Shown: piece after piece, positions 1 through 4,838 of the stretch | How positions within the stretch are numbered: the first letter of the stretch is position 1 | Layout: each line of letters opens with the position of its first letter | NCBI GenBank assembly: GCA_021792045.1 | Contig: JAJYVJ010000118.1 | Coordinates: forward strand, 1-5,486 | Direction of reading: 5' to 3' | From: Thermoplasmata archaeon | Lineage (GTDB): Archaea > Thermoplasmatota > Thermoplasmata > Thermoplasmatales > Thermoplasmataceae | Length of the DNA: 5,486 nt | Made by a program: the position numbers and the translations under genes | The notes under the pieces: model-generated | What the model was told of the DNA's origin: nothing | Databases searched by the model: none | Seen by the model: the letters and a program-made list of their open reading frames with translations, nothing else

Positions 1-2
1 GA

Positions 3-53
3 CCGGGTGGAATGGGCGGTATGGGTGGTATGGGCGGAATGCCACCATATTAA
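3..53 (+). CDS. Thermosome (group II chaperonin) subunit, C-terminal tail only
   Basis: Only the last 16 codons are present, entering from the left edge and ending in TAA at 51-53. They read as four Gly-Gly-Met repeats followed by Pro-Pro-Tyr. A flexible Gly/Met-rich tail of this kind is typical of archaeal thermosome subunits (Cpn60/TCP-1 family), where the tails project into the central folding cavity of the ATP-driven double-ring chaperonin. The identification rests on this tail alone, so alpha versus beta subunit cannot be told. A strong oligo-T terminator follows directly, so this is the end of its transcription unit and it is not part of the succinyl-CoA synthetase operon. Confidence 0.75.
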   Translation, partial: PGGMGGMGGMGGMPPY

Positions 54-58
54 GTCCA

Positions 59-77
59 TTTTTTTTAAATTTTTTTT
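59..77 (+). terminator. Oligo-T terminator after thermosome gene
   Basis: Two runs of eight T (59-66 and 70-77), separated by AAA, begin five bases after the stop codon. There is no stem-loop. Archaeal RNA polymerase terminates at such T-rich stretches, so this is the likely 3' end of the thermosome transcript. Confidence 0.7.
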
Positions 78-144
78 GCTTGGTATTTTGCATCTCTAGA
101 AACACTGTTACTGGCATTTTCCTCTTGGTGTCTCAGAATTTCTC

Positions 145-160
145 CGAAGATTTTAGTAAT
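145..160 (+). promoter_or_regulatory. Candidate TATA/BRE promoter for sucC-sucD-argF
   Basis: A purine-rich CGAAGA (145-150), like an archaeal BRE, precedes TTTTAGTAAT (151-160). Transcription would start about 25 nt downstream, near 180, giving a leader of only a few bases before the TTG start of sucC. The box is a weak match to the TATA consensus, and the rest of the 54-188 spacer shows no better candidate. Confidence 0.35.
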
Positions 161-179
161 ATCCAGCTATCTCGTAAAT

Positions 180-184
180 GGTGA
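180..184 (+). promoter_or_regulatory. Ribosome binding site supporting the TTG start of sucC
   Basis: GGTGA at 180-184 sits four bases before TTG at 189. It matches the archaeal anti-Shine-Dalgarno core and decides the start, because no ATG in this frame gives a full-length SucC N-terminus. Confidence 0.55.
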
Positions 185-188
185 CACA

Positions 189-1298
189 TTGAATCTTTAT
201 GAATACATGGGGAAGGACATATTTCGGAGATATGGTATACCGGTACCGGACAGTTATGTCGTGGAAAAAGAATCCGATTTAAGGAAATTTGAAAGGCCAT
301 CTGTCGTAAAATCGCAGATACTTCTTGGTGGTCGAGGTAAGTCTGGAGGAATAAAATTTGCAAAAAATCAGAAGGAGCTTGAAGATGGCGTTCGTGAACT
401 ACTTGGCTCAAAAATAAGGGGTCTATCCGTGACCAAAGTTCTGATAGAGGATATGCTCAACATCAAACATGAATACTATGTTAGTATATCACTGAACCGT
501 TCGGAGAGATCTCCATTTATTATCGCCAGTTCATCTGGTGGCGTCGAAATAGAATCTGTCCCAAAGGAAAAGATCTTTACGCGAAAGATAGATCCTCTCT
601 TGGGCTATTCTGACTATGTCGGTCGTGAGGCTGTAAAGTTCATGGGTTTAGACTCGAAGCTTGGTTCCCAATTCAAGGCGATATTGTCGAAGCTTTACAC
701 AGTTTTTAATGAAGAGGATTGTGAACTTGTCGAGATTAATCCTTTGGTAGAGACCGCAGATGGAAGACTTATTGCAGCGGATGCAAAAGTTATAATGGAC
801 AGCGATTCTATGTTCAGGCACAAAGACATAAATGTTGTTGACCCCGAGAAAACACCGCTAGAGCTAGAGGCGCAATCGAAAGGGTATGCTTTCGTGGAAC
901 TCGATGGCGATATTGGAGTCATTGCAAATGGTGCAGGGTTGACGATGGCAACAATGGATGCCTTAACTCTTCATAAGGGCAAGCCGAGAAATTTCCTTGA
1001 TCTCGGAGGCACGGATAGCGTTGATATTGTCGTTGAAGCATTCGAACTTGTCCTAAAGGCTAATCCTAAATCGATACTTGTCAATATATTCGGAGGCGTA
1101 ACGAAGGCTGATACGGTCGCTAACGGAATCGTTGCGGCGAAAGAAAAATTCAACATCACAAAACCCATAGTTGTGAGGCTCAGTGGAGTGCACGAGGATG
1201 AAGCTCGAGAGATACTGAAAAGAAATGGAATTGAGCCATTTTCGATGATGATGCCAGCTATAGAGCAAGTTGTTAAGAGGACAGGTGAGATAGAATGA
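189..1298 (+). CDS. sucC: Succinate-CoA ligase (ADP- or GDP-forming), beta subunit
   Basis: Beta subunit of succinyl-CoA synthetase, the TCA-cycle enzyme that couples succinyl-CoA cleavage to nucleotide phosphorylation through a phosphohistidine on the alpha subunit. The 369 residues are close to the family's usual 375-390. The N-terminus (MNLYEYMGKDIF then YGIPVP) is the canonical SucC opening, which fixes the TTG start. The ATP-grasp half (about 1-230) contains GGRGKSGG (47-54) and the Mg-binding pair N184 (in EINPL) and D198. The C-terminal CoA-ligase half contains NGAGLTMATMD (247-257), DLGG (271-274) and NIFGGV (299-304). It is first in an operon with sucD (ATGA overlap) and argF. ATP versus GTP preference cannot be read from the sequence. 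A malate-CoA ligase (MtkA-like) is a formal alternative, but the context gives no support for it. Confidence 0.95.
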   Translation: MNLYEYMGKDIFRRYGIPVPDSYVVEKESDLRKFERPSVVKSQILLGGRGKSGGIKFAKNQKELEDGVRELLGSKIRGLSVTKVLIEDMLNIKHEYYVSISLNRSERSPFIIASSSGGVEIESVPKEKIFTRKIDPLLGYSDYVGREAVKFMGLDSKLGSQFKAILSKLYTVFNEEDCELVEINPLVETADGRLIAADAKVIMDSDSMFRHKDINVVDPEKTPLELEAQSKGYAFVELDGDIGVIANGAGLTMATMDALTLHKGKPRNFLDLGGTDSVDIVVEAFELVLKANPKSILVNIFGGVTKADTVANGIVAAKEKFNITKPIVVRLSGVHEDEAREILKRNGIEPFSMMMPAIEQVVKRTGEIE

Positions 1299-2152
1299 GC
1301 GTTTTGGTCAATAAAAACACAAGGGTAATTGTACAGGGTATAACGGGACATCAGGGTGCTTTTCATGCAGGAGAGATGTTGAAATTTGGGACTAAGCTCG
1401 TAGGCGGCACATCACCAGGAAAAGGTGGAACGATGTTCCAGAATGATGTCCCTATTTTCGATTCGGTAGCCGATGCGATGTCTCAGAATCCAGACGCTAC
1501 AATGATATCCGTTGCTGCGCCTTTTGTCAGGGATGCTGCTTTCGAAGCAATAGATCAGGGGATAAAGATCGTCTATATCCTAACTGAGCATGTTCCGTTC
1601 CATGACACGATGGAGATCGTTCATGAAGCTTCTCAAAGGGGGATCACAGTTCTTGGACCTAACGGACCAGGTATAACAGTTCCAGGTCAGTGCAAGATAG
1701 GTATTATGCCAAACCAGATATTCAGGAATGGCGATGTTGCGGTTGCATCTAGAAGTGGGACATTAACGTATGAGATAGTTTACTCAATTACTCATGCCGG
1801 TTTTGGAGAAAGCGTTGTTATCGGTCTGGGCGGAGATCCTGTCGTAGGTTTAACCTTTGTTGACGTCCTGAAAATGTTTGAGAAGGATGAGGCCACAAAG
1901 AAAATTGTATTAGTAGGAGAGATAGGCGGAAACAATGAAGAACGAGCAGCTGAATATATAAAAGCACATGTTAGTAAAAAGGTTGTCGCGTATATCACTG
2001 GCAGAAGCGCACCGCCTGGAAAGAGAATGGGACATGCAGGAGCCATAATAGAGAAAGGTGTCGGCACTGCAGAATCCAAAATTAAAGCTTTCGAAAGTGC
2101 TGGTGTGCCAGTCGCGGAATATCCAGTGAATGTTCCTGATCTTCTGAAGTGA
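1295..2152 (+). CDS. sucD: Succinate-CoA ligase, alpha subunit
   Basis: Alpha subunit of succinyl-CoA synthetase. It binds CoA and carries the histidine that is transiently phosphorylated. Visible signatures are the N-terminal CoA-binding Rossmann segment with QGITGHQGAFH (14-24), GPNGPG (121-126), SRSGTLTYE (152-160), GEIGG (208-212) and the active-site GKRMGHAGAII with phosphohistidine H247. The length of 285 residues is normal. Its ATG overlaps the sucC TGA (ATGA, 1295-1298), and AGGTGA at 1283-1288 gives a ribosome binding site six bases upstream, so the two subunits are translationally coupled as expected for an obligate complex. One small oddity is Gly124 in GPNGPG, where many relatives have Cys or Thr. 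Confidence 0.96.
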   Translation: MSVLVNKNTRVIVQGITGHQGAFHAGEMLKFGTKLVGGTSPGKGGTMFQNDVPIFDSVADAMSQNPDATMISVAAPFVRDAAFEAIDQGIKIVYILTEHVPFHDTMEIVHEASQRGITVLGPNGPGITVPGQCKIGIMPNQIFRNGDVAVASRSGTLTYEIVYSITHAGFGESVVIGLGGDPVVGLTFVDVLKMFEKDEATKKIVLVGEIGGNNEERAAEYIKAHVSKKVVAYITGRSAPPGKRMGHAGAIIEKGVGTAESKIKAFESAGVPVAEYPVNVPDLLK

Positions 2153-2157
2153 TCTAA

Positions 2158-3072
2158 ATGATGAAAGACGTGCTTTCTGTTTTAGACATGAAGGATGATC
2201 TTGAAGATCTCGTAACCAAGTCCGTTAGGTTCAAGCGAGATCGTTATTCCGCTGTTGAAGGCATGCATAATAAAGTTCTTGGCATGATTTTTGAAAAACC
2301 CAGCACAAGAACAAGAACATCTCTTGAGACTGCAATGGTGCAAATGGGAGGCCATGCCATATACTTGAATCCGAATGATATGCAACTCGGGCGTGGAGAA
2401 ACTGTAGAAGACACGGGTAAGGTCCTGTCGAGACTCGTTGATGTCATATCTTATAGGGCCTTTTCCCATGAAAAAATGGTTGAACTCGCCCGTTCATCGT
2501 CTGTTCCAGTGATCAATGCCCTCGATGATCTTGAACACCCTCTGCAAATAGTGGCAGATTTCGCAACCATTCTCGAAAAGAAAGGAAGAGCAAATAATTT
2601 AAAATTCAGTTATGTTGGCGATGGCAATAACATGTGTAACTCGCTTATTCTGGCTTCAGCTATCCTTGGGACCGACATCTCAGTAGCCAGACCAAGGGGA
2701 TATGGGCCGAATCAGAATCTGCTTGATGCAGCACTGAAGATTGCAAAGGAAACTTCGTCAAGGATAGAAATCCTTGAGGATCCGGTTAAGGCGGTTGAAG
2801 GCTCAGATATAATATACACTGACGTTTGGGTATCCATGGGTGAAGAAAAGGAGCGGGCGGCCAGGGAAAAGTTATTCATGCCGTATCAGGTGAATTCCGA
2901 TCTCTGCCAGCACGCAGATAAAAATTATATCTTCATGCATTGCCTTCCAGCACACCGAGGCCTTGAGGTTTCAGCCGAGATCGCAGACGGTGTGCATAGT
3001 GTAATCTTCGATGAAGCTGAATACAGGCTACATTCGTCCAAGGCGGTGATAAGCTCCCTTTTATCGGCTTAA
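2158..3072 (+). CDS. argF: Ornithine carbamoyltransferase
   Basis: Catalyses carbamoyl phosphate + ornithine to citrulline + phosphate, in arginine synthesis or, run backwards, in arginine/citrulline catabolism. The carbamoyl-phosphate loop STRTRT is at 49-54, the LGRGET segment at 77-82, HPLQ at 127-130 (usually HPxQ), GDGNNM at 154-159, the ornithine-binding DVWVSMG at 222-228, and the catalytic HCLPAHRG with C262 at 261-268. The SMG and HCLPA motifs separate it from aspartate, acetylornithine and succinylornithine carbamoyltransferases. The length of 304 residues is typical. It starts five bases after the sucD stop, so it is almost certainly in the same transcript. Two ATGs stand in tandem (2158 and 2161) behind a weak GAAGTGA, so the start may be one codon later. 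No other arginine gene is in the window, so the direction of the reaction is unknown. Confidence 0.95.
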   Translation: MMKDVLSVLDMKDDLEDLVTKSVRFKRDRYSAVEGMHNKVLGMIFEKPSTRTRTSLETAMVQMGGHAIYLNPNDMQLGRGETVEDTGKVLSRLVDVISYRAFSHEKMVELARSSSVPVINALDDLEHPLQIVADFATILEKKGRANNLKFSYVGDGNNMCNSLILASAILGTDISVARPRGYGPNQNLLDAALKIAKETSSRIEILEDPVKAVEGSDIIYTDVWVSMGEEKERAAREKLFMPYQVNSDLCQHADKNYIFMHCLPAHRGLEVSAEIADGVHSVIFDEAEYRLHSSKAVISSLLSA

Positions 3073-3080
3073 TTCTAACA

Positions 3081-3095
3081 TTTTTAATTATTTTT
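3081..3095 (+). terminator. T-rich terminator after argF
   Basis: Two T5 runs (3081-3085 and 3091-3095) in an AT-rich stretch start nine bases after the argF stop. There is no hairpin. This fits archaeal oligo-T termination of the sucC-sucD-argF transcript. Confidence 0.5.
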
Positions 3096-3114
3096 CTATA
3101 TTTCATAACTAATA

Positions 3115-3127
3115 TTATATATTTAAA
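3115..3127 (+). promoter_or_regulatory. Strong TATA-like box upstream of a possible leader RNA
   Basis: TTATATATTTAAA is the best TATA-box match in the window. It lies about 110 nt before the 107-aa gene, so a start near 3147 would give a leader of roughly 85 nt. Its near-palindromic sequence leaves the direction uncertain, and it could be simple AT-rich intergenic sequence. Confidence 0.3.
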
Positions 3128-3196
3128 CAAATAATTCGTGGAATCCGTTTTTGCCGATGCAAAGCGACGATATTTTTCACATTTGATGCTGGATAA

Positions 3197-3212
3197 CGAA
3201 AAGCTTTATCTA
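3197..3212 (+). promoter_or_regulatory. Leaderless-type promoter of the 107-aa gene / RNA methylase unit
   Basis: CGAAAA (3197-3202, BRE-like) runs into GCTTTATCTA (3203-3212). The box centre is about 26 nt before ATG 3233, the spacing expected when transcription starts at the start codon itself. No ribosome binding site precedes the ATG, which fits a leaderless mRNA. A similar AAGCTTATA element lies upstream of the csl4 gene on the other strand. Confidence 0.5.
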
Positions 3213-3232
3213 ATATGAGAGAATAAAAGAAT

Positions 3233-3556
3233 ATGGCTTTCCCAAAACGTGTCAGGGATTCTAAAGACATTAACGGCATTATAGAGGCACGTAGAAACTC
3301 AGATAATCTCAGGGATATACCTAATGTTCTTGTTCCTGTATGGCAGCTTAAAATAAGGGAGCGTTTTGGAATAAATATTGATCGTGAAGTGGCAGAATAC
3401 ATCGTTCTTGCTGCACATGAGCGAGGTACATGGAGACGGCAAAGAGCTACAAGGAAGATTGAGAAACTTCTGATCTCCAGAGGTTTGTCTAGAGAAGAAT
3501 CAGCATCCGAGGCAAGATTGATTATTGACCTCGCTATCGGCAACCCAGAAAAATAA
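3233..3556 (+). CDS. Small basic protein of unknown function, partner of RNA methylase gene
   Basis: I do not recognise this 107-residue protein. It looks intracellular: no signal peptide and no membrane segment. It is strongly charged, with 22 Lys/Arg against 16 Asp/Glu. A cluster of basic residues at 64-75 contains RGTWRRQRATRK and could contact nucleic acid (inference). The C-terminal third (about 70-102) looks helical and includes ISRGLSREESASEARLII, which resembles helix-turn-helix or three-helix packing, but no family can be named. The ATG at 3233 is the first possible start, because an in-frame TAA lies two codons upstream, and a promoter at leaderless spacing supports it. The METTL5-like methylase gene begins three bases after its stop, so the two are very probably co-transcribed and may act on the same RNA. 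Confidence 0.8.
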   Translation: MAFPKRVRDSKDINGIIEARRNSDNLRDIPNVLVPVWQLKIRERFGINIDREVAEYIVLAAHERGTWRRQRATRKIEKLLISRGLSREESASEARLIIDLAIGNPEK

Positions 3557-3559
3557 ATT

Positions 3560-4168
3560 ATGCAGGAAATAAGATCGAAGAAAAAGCTCGAGATATTTCT
3601 TCAGAAGTTAAAGGGAAATAGGGCCTATCGTGTTGATCTTGAACAGTACCCAACTGATCCGGCAGTTGCTTCCAACCTTTTGAACACCGCTTATTTGGAT
3701 GGAAACATTGAAGAAAAGATGGTTGCTGATCTTGGATCTGGAAATGGAATTTTTGCGGTCGGTGCCGCTCTTCTCGGATCCAAGAAAGTGTATGCAGTTG
3801 AATCGGATCCAACCTTGATTGAAGTTTTGAAAGAAAACGCGAACGGATTCGACATAGAGGTATTGAACGAAGATGTCTCGAAATTTAATTTGTCGGTAGA
3901 TACGGTAATAATGAACTCACCATTTGGATCAGTAATAACGCATTCTGACAGAAAATTTCTGAAAAAAGCGGTTGAATCGGCTGAAGTCATATATTCAATC
4001 CATAATTCCAAGTCTTCAGATTATGTAGAAAAATTCTACAAGGCACATGGGGAGATAATCAGGAAATACAATACTGCAATAACTGTCCCGAGGATTTATG
4101 AACACCATACAATGGAGCGGGCAAAAATAGTTTGTGTTGTATTTACCGTGGTGGTAAATCCTCCTTAG
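3560..4168 (+). CDS. METTL5/COG2263-like RNA N6-adenine methyltransferase
   Basis: SAM-dependent Rossmann-fold methyltransferase of 202 residues. The N-terminus (KKKLEIFLQKL, then LEQYPTDPAVASNLL at 27-41) is typical of the archaeal/eukaryotic METTL5 group, whose human member makes m6A in small-subunit rRNA together with TRMT112. SAM motif I is ADLGSGNG (56-63), with acidic E81 ending strand 2 and E104/D105 after strand 3. Catalytic motif IV reads NSPFG (119-123) where the family has NPPFG. The later YSIHNS (145-150) and the basic/hydrophobic C-terminus (RIYEHHTMERAKI) also fit METTL5. rRNA as substrate is inferred from the family. The gene follows the 107-aa gene by three bases and lacks a clear ribosome binding site, suggesting translational coupling. 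The extreme C-terminus (VVVNPP) is unusual but continuous with the domain. Confidence 0.88.
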   Translation: MQEIRSKKKLEIFLQKLKGNRAYRVDLEQYPTDPAVASNLLNTAYLDGNIEEKMVADLGSGNGIFAVGAALLGSKKVYAVESDPTLIEVLKENANGFDIEVLNEDVSKFNLSVDTVIMNSPFGSVITHSDRKFLKKAVESAEVIYSIHNSKSSDYVEKFYKAHGEIIRKYNTAITVPRIYEHHTMERAKIVCVVFTVVVNPP

Positions 4169-4186
4169 ATCTTTGTACGAACTCAG

Positions 4187-4201
4187 CAGAAATAATAATT
4201 A
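4187..4201 (+). promoter_or_regulatory. Possible TATA box for tRNA-His
   Basis: AT-rich AATAATAATTA lies about 30-40 nt before the tRNA, suited to a start a few bases upstream of G-1 with a short leader for RNase P to remove. No strong T-run separates the methylase gene from the tRNA, so read-through from the mRNA promoter is also possible. Confidence 0.35.
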
Positions 4202-4227
4202 GTTTCCGATCAATTAGGGGGAAGCAT

Positions 4228-4300
4228 GGCCGGGGTGGGGTAGTGGGTATCCTTGGGGACTGTGGATCCCCGGACCCGGGTTCAATTCCCGGACCCGGCC
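4228..4300 (+). tRNA. tRNA-His (anticodon GTG)
   Basis: Cloverleaf read by hand. The acceptor stem is 4229-4235 with 4293-4299, the D arm about 4238-4253, and the anticodon stem GGGGA/TCCCC (4255-4259 with 4267-4271) closes a loop CTGTGGA with anticodon GTG at 4262-4264. The variable loop has four bases, and the T stem CCGGG/CCCGG (4276-4280 with 4288-4292) closes a TTCAATT loop. Histidine identity is supported by the encoded G-1 (4228) facing discriminator C73 (4300). CCA is not encoded and there is no intron at 37/38. The last acceptor pair is a G7-A66 mismatch (4235 and 4293), and positions 13/22 are T-T, which occurs in other tRNAs with this D arm. The gene ends just before an AT-rich region with T6 at 4326-4331. 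Confidence 0.93.
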
Positions 4301-4325
4301 TATAAATAATAATTATTCAGTTGTG

Positions 4326-4331
4326 TTTTTT
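4326..4331 (+). terminator. Oligo-T terminator after tRNA-His
   Basis: A run of six T lies 26 nt after the tRNA 3' end without any hairpin, consistent with archaeal termination of a tRNA transcript. Confidence 0.45.
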
Positions 4332-4418
4332 CGACATTTTAGGAACATAAAAATTTGATTGAAAACTCGGAAAAAATGCACTATCGTCTGATTTCTAAGG
4401 TTGTTTTAATATATTTTT

Positions 4419-4445
4419 AAAAATTTTTTAACATAGGGCTAAAAA
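4419..4445 (-). terminator. T-rich terminator of the csl4-lsm operon (minus strand)
   Basis: Read on the minus strand, T5 runs at 4445-4441 and 4423-4419 follow the LSm stop within about 30 nt. The plus strand has T6 at 4424-4429, so this AT block may stop polymerases arriving from both sides of the convergent gene pair. Confidence 0.4.
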
Positions 4446-4452
4446 TAGTAAA

Positions 4453-4668
4453 TTATTTTGGAACAATGCGAACGACGTTACTGCCCCTAACTATAACGGT
4501 CCCAAGTTTCTTTGTGGATTCCTCGCCTGACTCTTCCACCTTATCTAGAACCATATTCATATAGTCATCATACCCTGTTAGGACACCATCCAAAACCCTA
4601 TTGTCCTTCAGTAGCAACGCAACGTGCTTGTTCAAATTTTCTTCCAGAACCTTCATTGGCATTATCAT
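4453..4668 (-). CDS. LSm/Sm-like archaeal protein (SmAP)
   Basis: A 71-residue Sm-fold protein. Archaeal SmAPs form ring-shaped hexamers or heptamers that bind U-rich RNA and take part in RNA processing and turnover. Sm1 spans about residues 12-46, with VLDGVLTGYDDYMNMVL and the RNA-contacting D35/N38 of the DxMN loop; Tyr36 replaces the more common His. Sm2 is VIVRGSNVVRI (58-68) with the loop-5 Arg61-Gly62. The linker is short and acidic (EESGEES). The start at 4668 is supported by AGGT at 4680-4677, eight bases upstream. Met3 and Met5 are in-frame alternatives, and Met5 would match the family's usual N-terminus nearly as well. It is the last gene of the operon with csl4 and a 52-aa coiled-coil gene. 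The often neighbouring ribosomal L37e gene is absent here. Confidence 0.92.
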   Translation of the reverse strand: MIMPMKVLEENLNKHVALLLKDNRVLDGVLTGYDDYMNMVLDKVEESGEESTKKLGTVIVRGSNVVRIVPK

Positions 4669-4679
4669 TTATTCAGACC

Positions 4680-4838
4680 TCAATTGTAATCGTCCATGTC
4701 TTGGTTATCGTCCCTGCTCATTATAACTTGGATTAATCCTCTAAGAACCTCTTTCATGTCGTTCAGTTCCTTTCTCATGGAGTCAACTTCGTTTGATAAC
4801 TTCTCCATGTCCTTTATCCTGTTAATATCATTTTTCAT
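4680..4838 (-). CDS. 52-aa coiled-coil protein of unknown function between csl4 and lsm
   Basis: This short gene translates to 52 residues starting MKNDINRIKDMEKL and ending in TGA (4682-4680). Residues M11, L14, V18, M21, L25, M28, L32, L35 and I39 follow an uninterrupted 3-4 hydrophobic spacing, a near-perfect heptad coiled coil. An acidic tail (DDNQDMDDYN, 43-52) follows. There are no Cys residues, no signal peptide and no membrane helix. The gene is well placed: its ATG overlaps the csl4 TGA as ATGA, AGGTG at 4850-4846 gives a ribosome binding site seven bases away, and its own stop overlaps the AGGT site of lsm, which starts 11 nt later. I recognise no family. A small oligomerising adaptor of the exosome or LSm complex is an inference from position only. 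Confidence 0.8.
   Translation of the reverse strand: MKNDINRIKDMEKLSNEVDSMRKELNDMKEVLRGLIQVIMSRDDNQDMDDYN

Noticed and set aside
12..41. GGM-coding repeat at the left edge as a DNA tandem repeat
   Set aside because: The 9-bp periodicity is explained by the Gly-Gly-Met tail of the thermosome subunit.
133..411. Minus-strand frame of 92 codons over the sucC start
   Set aside because: It overlaps the strongly conserved N-terminus of SucC, has no motif or ribosome binding site, and is a shadow frame.
971..1366. Minus-strand frame of 131 codons opposite the sucC/sucD junction
   Set aside because: It is antisense to two confidently identified genes and its composition (Ser/Ile/Thr-rich, no domain) is that of a mirrored coding frame.
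2158..3072. ArgF as aspartate, N-acetylornithine or N-succinylornithine carbamoyltransferase
   Set aside because: The neighbouring succinyl-CoA enzyme made the succinylornithine version tempting, but the intact DxxxSMG and HCLPA motifs are those of true ornithine carbamoyltransferase.
3115..3543. Minus-strand frame of 142 codons opposite the 107-aa gene
   Set aside because: It is longer than the plus-strand gene, so it deserved a check. The plus frame has a promoter at correct spacing, tight coupling to the methylase and a plausible charged helical protein, while the minus frame has none of these and is Ser/Leu/Ile-rich like the other shadows.
4301..4452. Possible small gene or RNA between tRNA-His and lsm
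   Set aside because: The 150-nt stretch is AT-rich, with oligo-T and oligo-A runs suited to termination from both sides. No ORF with a start signal and no stable structure was seen.
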